35,870 nt of DNA, from positions 1 to 35,870 of the forward strand of contig JAAVHB010000118.1 of NCBI GenBank assembly GCA_014799955.1, in the 5' to 3' direction. Origin of the DNA: Butyrivibrio sp. (GTDB lineage: Bacteria; Bacillota; Clostridia; Lachnospirales; Lachnospiraceae). Below the pieces are notes generated by a model. That model ran no database searches. It saw only the letters and a list, made by a program, of their open reading frames with translations, and had not been told where the DNA came from. The translations under genes were made by a program, and so were the position numbers. Below are positions 25,624 to 33,221 of this stretch, one piece after another. The first letter of the stretch is position 1; every line of letters starts with the position of its first letter.

Positions 25624-25637
25624 ATTATTCCTCCCAC
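25464..25637. repeat. 174-bp near-identical repeat, copy 2
   Basis: The partner of 24934-25107, spanning ribosome site, signal peptide and first linker of paralogue B. Outside this segment the two genes differ much more. Confidence 0.9.
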
Positions 25638-26479
25638 CAGTATTTATCGATTTCAATCGACTCTATCATTTTTATTGCGTATATGTCAATTATACCCTCG
25701 GGAAGCGGATCCATACTGGGATTTTCGATGCTGTCGTCGATAATCGTTATCATAAACGGAGATATGTATCCGTCAAGCTGATCGACATCGACCGCATAGG
25801 TCACAAACGCGCTTTTGCGGTCCTCAAAAATTCTGTCCAGGCCGCCATTTTCATTCAGTTCCGTGTGCTCATGCGTGTAGGTATGGGTTCCGCTGTACCT
25901 GCATACGGAATAGCCGTTTACCGTCATAAGCTCCTGATTTTCAACGGTAAATTCAAAATTGTCGTATGCCATGCTGCCTCTGTCAAGTTCTATCTTACGG
26001 AGCAGGTAATCTTTGTTTGCCTCAAAGGCGTCCTCCAGCTTTTCAAGGGTGGCGTGGACATTTATAGTGTCAAACCCGCTATCTGTCCATGAAGCTTCAA
26101 CCTCTTTTTCCACGCGTCCGCAGCCGCTGACAAATATAAACGCGGGGTCCCACTGATAGGCAAAGCCGAAAGAAGCGGGCTTCAGCGAAGGATATTTAAT
26201 CTTTATTCTGACATCTCCGCTTTTTTTCTCATCGCCGACGGTATATTCGCCTATATCTAAATATGCTGTATCGGATACGCCTCTCCAATTGGGAAGGTCG
26301 TCCTCAGCGACTGAGGCTGTGGTGCTGTCGGTGACATCTGTCTGGGGTTTGCTTTCATCTGCTCCGGACTGCGCCGGTTTAGACTGGGAGCCGCTTGGCG
26401 TGCTTTTATCGCCTCCGCAGGCGGTGAGCGCAGCCGTAAGAAGAGCGGCGGCGGTAAGTAATAATGCTTTCTTTTTCAT
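25625..26479 (-). CDS. Lipoprotein of unknown function, first gene of the operon
   Basis: A 284-residue exported protein. Signal peptide with lipobox LTAC (Cys21), a Ser/Gly/Pro-rich linker to about 60, then a globular domain with many aromatic residues (FGFAYQWDPAFIF; MAYDNFEFTVENQELMTVNGY). No known domain was recognised. AAAGGAGGA lies nine bases before the ATG. Its stop codon is two bases from the start of paralogue B. It is first after a promoter with LytTR-type repeats, divergent from the LytTR regulator gene. Confidence 0.8.
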   Translation of the reverse strand: MKKKALLLTAAALLTAALTACGGDKSTPSGSQSKPAQSGADESKPQTDVTDSTTASVAEDDLPNWRGVSDTAYLDIGEYTVGDEKKSGDVRIKIKYPSLKPASFGFAYQWDPAFIFVSGCGRVEKEVEASWTDSGFDTINVHATLEKLEDAFEANKDYLLRKIELDRGSMAYDNFEFTVENQELMTVNGYSVCRYSGTHTYTHEHTELNENGGLDRIFEDRKSAFVTYAVDVDQLDGYISPFMITIIDDSIENPSMDPLPEGIIDIYAIKMIESIEIDKYWWEE

Positions 26480-26514
26480 TTATCTGTTTCCTCCTTTAAC
26501 ATTCCTGATTACAG

Positions 26515-26549
26515 ATTATAGCGTAAAAAGAATCCTATTTTACGTAAAA
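26515..26549 (-). promoter_or_regulatory. AgrA/LytTR-type promoter of the lipoprotein operon
   Basis: On the minus strand a perfect TATAAT (26515-26520) has no acceptable -35 at 17 bp. Instead two direct TTTTACG copies (26543-26549 and 26522-26528) lie 21 bp apart, the nearer one abutting the -10. This matches the layout of AgrA-type promoters: two repeats one spacing of two helical turns apart and an activator-dependent -35. The left copy is also the half of a 12-bp palindrome (26538-26549). Confidence 0.62.
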
Positions 26550-26589
26550 GGCGCGAGCGGTATGGAAAAAGGTGTAAGCGGCGGACTTA

Positions 26590-26619
26590 TTGACTTGCGG
26601 CGGGGTGATATGTTAAAGT
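26590..26619 (+). promoter_or_regulatory. Promoter of the LytTR/GHKL operon, possibly giving leaderless mRNA
   Basis: TTGACT (26590-26595), 18-bp spacer, TAAAGT (26614-26619) with TG extension. Initiation seven bases past the -10 would fall on the A of the ATG at 26626, and no ribosome site lies between. Confidence 0.5.
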
Positions 26620-26625
26620 TAGTTT

Positions 26626-27324
26626 ATGAAAATTGCGGTTTGTGACGACGAAAATTTATTTGTCAAAAAAATATATCAGTACCTTTGGGAGCAGCATGAC
26701 TGCGCCGTGGAATGCTTTACGTCTCCTTCGGAGCTTCTGGAGAAATACCGCGCGGGGGAGCGCTACGATGTGCTTTTCCTGGATATTATTATGGAGTCTC
26801 TGAACGGCATTGAGCTTGCGAAGAAAATCAGGGAGTATGACGGCAGGGCGCTCATTGTGTTTCTTACGGTGGCGCTTGAGTACGCGCCCGCAGGTTACGA
26901 GGTAGACGCGTTCCGCTACCTGTTAAAGCCCGTAACGGAAAAAGACATCATTGACACTATGAGGGCTATAAGGGAAAAATTCGCCGTTTCGCGGATTCTG
27001 CGCATCAGGACGCCCGAATGCGAATTGCTTGTACATACGGAGGAACTGCATTATATTGAGGCGGACAACAAGGACTGCATTCTTTACTATATGGGAGATA
27101 CGATTACGGTGCACGAAAGCTTAAGCGAGCTTGAGAATCAGCTTTCGGAGACGCATTTTTTCCGCGTGCACCGCAAATATCTTGTAAATCTTGCTCGGGT
27201 CAGGGAGTTTGACGACAAAAAGCTTACTCTGGACTGCGGAAGAACGCTTCCGCTCAGCCGCAGGAGGAGCGCGGAGTTTTGCAGTATGCTTAACAAATAT
27301 ATTGAAGGGGATTTGAACAAATGA
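26626..27324 (+). CDS. LytTR-family response regulator (AgrA-like)
   Basis: A 232-residue regulator. The receiver (1-120) has acidic Asp7-Asp8, phospho-acceptor Asp53 in LFLDIIM and Lys107-Pro in YLLKPV. The LytTR DNA-binding domain is at about 128-228 (HYIEADNKDCILYY; FFRVHRKYLVNLARV). It overlaps the kinase gene start by 4 bases (ATGA). No Shine-Dalgarno sequence precedes the ATG. The divergent lipoprotein promoter carries repeats of LytTR geometry and is the likely target. No agrB/agrD-like gene is in the window, so the signal is not an evident autoinducer peptide. Confidence 0.94.
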   Translation: MKIAVCDDENLFVKKIYQYLWEQHDCAVECFTSPSELLEKYRAGERYDVLFLDIIMESLNGIELAKKIREYDGRALIVFLTVALEYAPAGYEVDAFRYLLKPVTEKDIIDTMRAIREKFAVSRILRIRTPECELLVHTEELHYIEADNKDCILYYMGDTITVHESLSELENQLSETHFFRVHRKYLVNLARVREFDDKKLTLDCGRTLPLSRRRSAEFCSMLNKYIEGDLNK

Positions 27325-28619
27325 TGACTGTTTTATTTTCGACGGCGTTTAATTTAATGGACTATTGGGTTTTTATATTGCTTTTGCAGTATGTGTGCGC
27401 TGCCGATATGAATCTGAACAGGAGAAACTGTATCATATGTACGGCGGCTACGGCGGCGTTTCTGGCGGCGGTTTCCGCCTTATCCGGAGTGGAATGGACG
27501 TATATTTCGATGTTTTTTGCGATGCTTCTGACGCTCCTTTTATTGGCAAGGAAAAAAGGATATGCCTTGCTGCGCCTTATTCCGGCGTTTTTGCTTTATA
27601 TTACGCTGACCGTGTTTCCCGCCGCAATGCTTGATGTGATGTTTGGAGCGGGAAGCATATGTATTACGGTAGGCGGCTATGAGCAGAGCGTGCTGGCAAT
27701 TGTCTTTGACATTTTATTATTGGCGCTGCTTTCCGTTCTGTGCCGCTCCGTAAAAAAATACGGCATTACCGTGTATTTCCGTACAAGGGAGATTCTCGGA
27801 AGCATAGCGTTGTTTTTCTTTGCGTTTATAGCAGGTCAGCTTATGGCGCTGGCGAACAAACAGCCCCACGGACCCGCGCTGCATTATACATATCTGGTAG
27901 TTTTCGGGGGAGCCTATATTTTCGGAGCAGCGTATTATTTTTACAGCGTGGCTGAAACATGGCGCAGGGTATACCGTCAGACAAAAATAAGCACAGAGAC
28001 GGAATATATGAAGCTGCAGCTCGCCGCTTTGCAGGATACAAGGGAAAACGAGGAGCAGACCAGGAGAATGAGACATGACCTGAATAAGCATCTTGCGATA
28101 ATGAAAACGCTATGCGACGAGGGAAAGTTTGATGAGGTATGCAGATACGCCGACCGGCTCGGCAGCGAAAGCGTACAGTTTGAAAGTATGCCCACCGGAA
28201 ACGAAATAGCGGATTTGGTGGCGGGGCAGAAAAAGAAGCTCTGCGAGGAGAACGGCATAGAATTTACCTTTGAGGGGCTTTTAAACGGTATGGGGAATAT
28301 GGAAGCGCCCGATATCTGCGGACTGCTTGCAAACGCTTATGACAACGCGATAGAGGCGTGCCTGACGCAAAACGGCGCGTATGTGCGCACAAGGGTAAAC
28401 AGCACGCGCAATTATACGGTTATAGAGATTGTCAATCCCGTGGAGAAAAAAGTGTCGGTGAGCAAAAACAGCATTCCCACCTCCAAACGGGATAAGGGCT
28501 CACACGGCTACGGAATAGAGATTATGAAGCAGATTGCCCGCAAGTACGGCGGAAGCTGTACCTTCAGGTGTGACGATAAGGAATTCGGAGTAAAAATCGT
28601 TCTTCTGACACAACAATAA
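27321..28619 (+). CDS. GHKL-domain sensor histidine kinase (AgrC-like)
   Basis: A 432-residue kinase with six or seven hydrophobic helices across residues 1-215, a coiled segment and a GHKL catalytic region: RRMRHDLNKHLAIM with His252, N-box LLANAYDNAIEAC (about 334-346), and GSHGYGIEI. This is the AgrC/ComD/VirS layout (HPK10 class), usually a receptor for peptides. It is coupled to the LytTR regulator by overlapping start and stop codons. Its ligand may be a peptide, or envelope state reported by neighbouring lipoproteins; that is a guess. Confidence 0.93.
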   Translation: MMTVLFSTAFNLMDYWVFILLLQYVCAADMNLNRRNCIICTAATAAFLAAVSALSGVEWTYISMFFAMLLTLLLLARKKGYALLRLIPAFLLYITLTVFPAAMLDVMFGAGSICITVGGYEQSVLAIVFDILLLALLSVLCRSVKKYGITVYFRTREILGSIALFFFAFIAGQLMALANKQPHGPALHYTYLVVFGGAYIFGAAYYFYSVAETWRRVYRQTKISTETEYMKLQLAALQDTRENEEQTRRMRHDLNKHLAIMKTLCDEGKFDEVCRYADRLGSESVQFESMPTGNEIADLVAGQKKKLCEENGIEFTFEGLLNGMGNMEAPDICGLLANAYDNAIEACLTQNGAYVRTRVNSTRNYTVIEIVNPVEKKVSVSKNSIPTSKRDKGSHGYGIEIMKQIARKYGGSCTFRCDDKEFGVKIVLLTQQ

Positions 28620-28658
28620 AAGCCATGTAAAATTTGCCTGATACGTTTATTTGATACA

Positions 28659-28684
28659 ACTTGTTTACAAGTGCCTGTTATAAT
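28659..28684 (+). promoter_or_regulatory. Extended -10 promoter with dyad for the large lipoprotein
   Basis: TATAAT (28679-28684) with a TG extension and no good -35. The -35 position is covered by the inverted repeat ACTTGT-TT-ACAAGT (28659-28672). A further ACTTGT half-site lies at 28698-28703 near the ribosome site. Confidence 0.58.
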
Positions 28685-28720
28685 ATACATAAACCGTACT
28701 TGTAAGGAGGTTGTATTTTT

Positions 28721-30172
28721 ATGGATAAAAAAATATATGTCTGTGCGGCTGCTATGCTTTGCGCCTCCGTGCTTGCGGGCTGCGGCGACAGTCCGAACCA
28801 AACAGACACAGTAAAACAGCCCCAGAATAATCTTCTTTATGAAGACGCTCAGGGAGTATGGGAGGAGAATTTTGACGCTTCCCTGGAAAACGGAGGAAAG
28901 GTAAAGGTTTCGATAGACGCAGAAATTACAAAGCCCTCCGTGAAATCCGTGTGCGTGACCGAGGTGGCGGAGTTCGGGCTTTCGCAGGAATATAAGGAAA
29001 CGGTGCTGGAACAGATTTTCGGCGCTTCGGAGATTTATCTGTATGATTTGAAAAATATGCCTGAGGAACAGCTTGTACATCATATAGCCGACCTTGTGTA
29101 TGAAGCCGATATGCTTTCCGATGAGATTGAGAGTGCTTATGACCGTGACACAAAGGAGAGATATCAGCTTAAGCTCGACGCCGTAACGAAAGAGCTTGAG
29201 GAGTACAGAAGCTGTCTTGATACCGCGCCCGCGGAGTTTATTCCGGCGGAGGATATGTCGGGAGACGCTTTCGCGGGATACTGGGACGGAATTATGTACG
29301 CGGTATATTTTCAGAATTATCTGAATGAGAACCCGGGAGGACACCGTTCGGGAATTTTTAATACCGTGAAACCGGATGAGATAGCGTATCCGGTAAGAAA
29401 TCAAAGCATAATAATTGAGCCGGTGGATATGGGCGAGGTCGCTCCGGAGAGTATACGTCACGCAACTAAAATAGAGCCGAACGATATGTATGATTTTGAG
29501 GGACCGGAGGGTAACTCCGCGTCGCAGGAAATTGCGGACCGCTTTATTCAGAATCTTGGAATTAACGGGGTAATATACGATTATATTCATGATGACAGTA
29601 CGGGCAAGTACGTGGGAGGCTCGGGAAGGCTTATTTGGAGGTCTTCCATGAATTCGGCAGATATCGACGGATACTACTTCAATTACAGTATAGCTCTGGA
29701 TACCGAGAACAATGTCAAGGCATATGAACACGATGCCGTTTACAACAGATGGGGAGATTACGCGGATGCCTCCAATCCCCAGTATTCGAGAAGAAGCTCC
29801 ATGACGGTGTATGTGAAAGGTCAGAGGGTAATATACGCGGAAATAAACAACCCTTTGGAAGTGATTTCAATAAATGAAAGGGCGGAGGTGCTGTCCTTTG
29901 ATATAATTAAGGATATTATAAGGAGCGAGCTTTCCGATAACATTCAGAACTATATCTCCTATGAGATTTCTGACGGCATGGCGGTTCGCTTTCAAGGAAT
30001 GCAATTCGGTTATGTGAGGCTCAGGGACGAAAAAAGAGGGGATTTATACAGCTATGTTCCCGCATGGATGCTTTACGGAAGAAACGGAGATACTCTTGAA
30101 TGGGGCGCGGAGAATATGATAATAATCAATGCCATCGACGGAACTCCGATATATGTAAAGGATTTGGTTTAG
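28721..30172 (+). CDS. Large lipoprotein of unknown function (DUF6034-like)
   Basis: A 483-residue exported protein. Signal peptide with lipobox VLAGC (Cys21), then a mature part with KVKVSIDAEI, a helical charged segment (about 125-165: YEADMLSDEIESAYDR), and a C-terminal region (300-480) rich in aromatic beta-like strands (GYVRLRDEKR; YSYVPAWMLYG) ending VINAIDGTPIYVKDLV. The C-terminal pattern, YVPAW plus INAIDGT, resembles the end of lipoproteins that I know as DUF6034; this is from memory only. TAAGGAGG sits 10 bases before the ATG. It lies between two signalling operons, probably with its own promoter, and may be an envelope partner of the two-component systems. Confidence 0.72.
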   Translation: MDKKIYVCAAAMLCASVLAGCGDSPNQTDTVKQPQNNLLYEDAQGVWEENFDASLENGGKVKVSIDAEITKPSVKSVCVTEVAEFGLSQEYKETVLEQIFGASEIYLYDLKNMPEEQLVHHIADLVYEADMLSDEIESAYDRDTKERYQLKLDAVTKELEEYRSCLDTAPAEFIPAEDMSGDAFAGYWDGIMYAVYFQNYLNENPGGHRSGIFNTVKPDEIAYPVRNQSIIIEPVDMGEVAPESIRHATKIEPNDMYDFEGPEGNSASQEIADRFIQNLGINGVIYDYIHDDSTGKYVGGSGRLIWRSSMNSADIDGYYFNYSIALDTENNVKAYEHDAVYNRWGDYADASNPQYSRRSSMTVYVKGQRVIYAEINNPLEVISINERAEVLSFDIIKDIIRSELSDNIQNYISYEISDGMAVRFQGMQFGYVRLRDEKRGDLYSYVPAWMLYGRNGDTLEWGAENMIIINAIDGTPIYVKDLV

Positions 30173-30182
30173 TACGCCGCGG

Positions 30183-30211
30183 TTGATTTTACGCCGTATT
30201 TATGCGATAAT
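30183..30211 (+). promoter_or_regulatory. Promoter of the OmpR-type regulator/adaptor operon
   Basis: TTGATT (30183-30188), 17-bp spacer, GATAAT (30206-30211) with TG extension, about 24 bp upstream of the ATG at 30236. Confidence 0.6.
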
Positions 30212-30235
30212 TGGTACAAGGTCTGGGAGTTGTGT

Positions 30236-30886
30236 ATGATACGGATACTGATTGTAGAGGACGAGCGCGCCATCTCGGATTTGGTTAAAATAAATCTGAC
30301 AAGAGCGGGGTATGAATGTACCTGCGTTTATGACGGTGTGGCGGCTGCCGATATTCTTGAGCGTAATAAATTTGATTTGATAATCCTTGACGTGATGCTT
30401 CCGGGCTTTGACGGCTTTGAACTCATGGAATATATAAGACCCATGGGGATTCCGGTTATTTTTCTGACCGCAAAAGCGGCGTTAAACGACAGGCTTAAGG
30501 GGCTTACTTCGGGCGCCGAGGATTATATTGTCAAGCCGTTTGAAACCGTGGAGCTGCTTGCGAGAATCGGCATTGTGCTCAGGCGCTACAATAAGGAATC
30601 GGAAAGGCTTGTCTATAACAATATTGAGGTTGACGCGGAAAAGCGGACGGTCATGTATGACGGCGCGGAGGCGGAGCTTACCCCGAAGGAATTTGATTTG
30701 CTTGTGCTGCTTATACGCAACCGCGGCATCACTCTTTTTCGGGAAAAAATATACGAGGAAGTCTGGGGAATGGAGTTTTCGGCGGAATCAAGAACGCTCG
30801 ATTTGCATATACAGCGCCTCAGAAAAAAGCTCGGGCTTGAGGACTCGTTGAAAACCGTGTTCAAGGTGGGCTACAGGCTGGAATAA
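30236..30886 (+). CDS. OmpR/PhoB-family response regulator
   Basis: A 216-residue regulator. The receiver has EDE acids near the start, phospho-acceptor Asp in LIILDVMLPG (residue 52 from this start) and the KPFE lysine; the winged-helix output domain covers about 122-216 (LTPKEFDLLVLLIRNRG; SRTLDLHIQRLRKKL). I choose ATG 30236 because GGGAG (30225-30229) is six bases upstream; the TTG six bases earlier sits on the ribosome site. It begins an operon with a HAMP kinase, an unknown protein and two adaptor lipoproteins, which it likely controls. Confidence 0.94.
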   Translation: MIRILIVEDERAISDLVKINLTRAGYECTCVYDGVAAADILERNKFDLIILDVMLPGFDGFELMEYIRPMGIPVIFLTAKAALNDRLKGLTSGAEDYIVKPFETVELLARIGIVLRRYNKESERLVYNNIEVDAEKRTVMYDGAEAELTPKEFDLLVLLIRNRGITLFREKIYEEVWGMEFSAESRTLDLHIQRLRKKLGLEDSLKTVFKVGYRLE

Positions 30887-30924
30887 TATCGGCCGTTTCG
30901 GCAGAGGTTATTTCGGAGGCGGCA

Positions 30925-32385
30925 ATGAAATTCAGATACAAGGTTTTGTTTGTCAATATAATACTGCTGTCCGCGGCGCTGGGAACAGCCGGCTATCTTA
31001 TGATACGGCGGAATTTCGAGCTTGCGAAAAGCGCTCAGATTCAGAATGCCATTGTCGAGAACAATGTTTTGCAGGCGTCGGTGGAGTATGAGTTTTTGCA
31101 GGTTATAAACGGCGGCGGGAATTATGACGCGGCGAAAGAGCTGGAGCGTATAGGGAATCTGATTTACAGCGGATTGTCATCGCTGTCGTCAGGATTTTAT
31201 ATAAAATACGGTTCCGGATATGTGTATTCCTGTGACAGACTTGAGAATATGCCGACCGATGAGCTTTTTAAAAACATATCGGCAGGGGACAAAAATTATG
31301 TGATAAGCCGTCATGAGGACGGATATTATATATATGTTACATCATACGGTGCCGTAAACGGTACGGAACTTTGCGTTGTGAGTAAGCGTGACATATCGGA
31401 GGCGTACCGGCTTATGGACAGTCAGATAAGCTTTTACCGTCTGCTTGTGCTGATAATCGTGTGCGCGGGCGGAGCCGTTATGTACGCCTTGAGCGTATAT
31501 CTTACGCGACCGCTCGAAAAGCTTAACCGCGTTACGGACGAGATAATAGAGGGCAATTACGATGTGCATATGAAGGTCGGAACGAACGATGAAATAGGAC
31601 TTCTGACGGATAAATTCAATCTTATGTCGCGTTCGGTGGCGTCGCATATCGACGAGCTTAACGATATGGTCCGCCGCAGGGAGCGCTTTGTCGCGGATTT
31701 TACCCACGAAATCAAAACCCCGATGACGGCTATAATAGGATATGCGGATACGATGCGTTCCATGGAGCTTTCCGAGGAGGAGCGGCTTATGGCGCTCAAT
31801 TACATTTTTTCGGAGGGACGACGGCTTGAGCGTATGTCGTCAAAGCTTTTTGATTTGATTTATTATAAGAGAAAAGAAACGGAAATGCTTCCGATTCATA
31901 CCGCAGATATGTGCGGGGAGATTGCGGGCATTATGAAGCCCGTTCTGGACCGGAAAAATATAACACTCGTCACCGATATTGAACCAGCCGTAATATACGG
32001 GAGCAGGGAGCTTCTGGTAACGGTTTTTACAAACATCATTGACAATTCCCAAAAGGCTTCATGCGAAGGCGCGGACATAAGCTTTCGCGGTATTTTAAAA
32101 GAAAGCGGTATCTATGAATTAAGCGTCAGGGACAGCGGAATAGGTATGTCAAAAGAGGACGCCGAAAGAATCTGCGAGGAATTTTATATGGCGGATAAAT
32201 CCCGTTCCCGAAAAGAGGGAGGAGCGGGGCTTGGTATGTCTCTTGCCGCCGTGATTCTTGAGAGGCACGGAGCCGGGCTTTCGGTGGACAGCAGACTCGG
32301 AGAGGGAACTACCGTGACGGCGGTCTTTAATTCGGCTGTCCGCGATTTTAAAACGGAAGCGGAGGCGCAGCGGCATGAGGAGTGA
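30925..32385 (+). CDS. HAMP-domain sensor histidine kinase
   Basis: A 486-residue kinase with two membrane helices (about 8-25 and 172-192) flanking an external domain of about 145 residues. HAMP is at about 193-245 and HisKA carries His261 in DFTHEIKTPMTAI. The ATPase domain shows N-box IIDNSQKAS, DSGIGM and GAGLGMSL. It is a partner of the OmpR-type regulator directly upstream (36 bases). The next gene starts 11 bases before its stop. The external domain has no recognised name. Probably a cell-envelope or drug sensor given the adaptor genes downstream. Confidence 0.93.
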   Translation: MKFRYKVLFVNIILLSAALGTAGYLMIRRNFELAKSAQIQNAIVENNVLQASVEYEFLQVINGGGNYDAAKELERIGNLIYSGLSSLSSGFYIKYGSGYVYSCDRLENMPTDELFKNISAGDKNYVISRHEDGYYIYVTSYGAVNGTELCVVSKRDISEAYRLMDSQISFYRLLVLIIVCAGGAVMYALSVYLTRPLEKLNRVTDEIIEGNYDVHMKVGTNDEIGLLTDKFNLMSRSVASHIDELNDMVRRRERFVADFTHEIKTPMTAIIGYADTMRSMELSEEERLMALNYIFSEGRRLERMSSKLFDLIYYKRKETEMLPIHTADMCGEIAGIMKPVLDRKNITLVTDIEPAVIYGSRELLVTVFTNIIDNSQKASCEGADISFRGILKESGIYELSVRDSGIGMSKEDAERICEEFYMADKSRSRKEGGAGLGMSLAAVILERHGAGLSVDSRLGEGTTVTAVFNSAVRDFKTEAEAQRHEE

Positions 32386-33157
32386 GACCGGCAGCATAAT
32401 AAAATATCTTCCTGCGGTTCTTATTTCTGTGATTGCCGTGATTGCGGGAATCCTGCTGCCCGGATTTTTGCTGGAAGAAAGAGGCAACGCAGGACTGGAC
32501 AGGGCGGAGGCGGCCCCGGCTGAATATTACAATGCCGCGGGCTTTGCGCTGTCACGTAATATATCGGCGCAGATGGACACCTATGACAGGCTGAGACTGG
32601 TGTCCGGCTCATGGGAAAGCAGCTTTGAAGAAGCGGAGGAGTACGAGATGAGTCTCCGTATGCATGAGGCTGCCGCGGCGGCGAGGAAGGGCGTTGACGG
32701 GCTTTATGATAATGGACTTTATCCCACGCGGCTTTCCTCGGAATACGGGAACTGGTTTAGTTGGACGGCGATACCCTGTAAGGCGGTTGACAGTATTTTT
32801 AACACATACACGGCATATTACTGGAAGGTGATTTTTAAAAGCTTTAACAGCGGGGAGCGTCACACCGTGTATGTTCTGGAGGACGGTACGCTTATTGCGG
32901 CGGAGGCATATATTCCCGATGAGGATTTTTCGGACAGTATTGCGGACGCGTATACTGTAAAATCGGTATCAAACGTGGTTTATACCCGTCAGCCCGCAAA
33001 CGGGCTGAATCCGCAGGATTGGACGTCACTGCCCGATTTGGACGTATCGGGAATGAAATGGAAGGATTTGCTGCTGATTACCGCGTACGGAGGTAAAAGC
33101 TGGTATGTGATGCAGCTTTTTTCCGACGAAAGATATATTTTTTTGATAAAAGTATAG
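32375..33157 (+). CDS. Membrane-anchored extracytoplasmic protein, unknown
   Basis: A 260-residue protein with one N-terminal hydrophobic helix (about 11-32, LPAVLISVIAVIAGILLPGF) and no lipobox, so it is probably an anchored external protein. The rest is a soluble domain with Tyr/Trp-rich strands (NWFSWTAIPCKAVDSIFNTY; KDLLLITAYGGKSWYVMQLF). No known domain was recognised. GGAGG lies nine bases before the ATG, within the kinase gene, which it overlaps by 11 bases. Translational coupling with the kinase suggests an accessory sensor or regulator of it. Confidence 0.75.
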   Translation: MRSETGSIIKYLPAVLISVIAVIAGILLPGFLLEERGNAGLDRAEAAPAEYYNAAGFALSRNISAQMDTYDRLRLVSGSWESSFEEAEEYEMSLRMHEAAAAARKGVDGLYDNGLYPTRLSSEYGNWFSWTAIPCKAVDSIFNTYTAYYWKVIFKSFNSGERHTVYVLEDGTLIAAEAYIPDEDFSDSIADAYTVKSVSNVVYTRQPANGLNPQDWTSLPDLDVSGMKWKDLLLITAYGGKSWYVMQLFSDERYIFLIKV

Positions 33158-33221
33158 AGGAAAGTCCCGTTCGGCGCCTCGCGGAAGAGTCAGCGGCTCG
33201 CGGGAATGTTAAGGAGGCAAT

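Noticed and set aside
26626-28619. agr-type quorum system
   Set aside because: The LytTR and GHKL pair fits the receptor half, but no agrB-like protease or agrD-like peptide gene is present nearby.
28508-29731. Long open frame on the minus strand opposite the large lipoprotein gene
   Set aside because: It lies over a gene with signal peptide and ribosome site, has no ribosome site of its own, and reads as a basic, low-quality protein; it is a mirror of codon bias.
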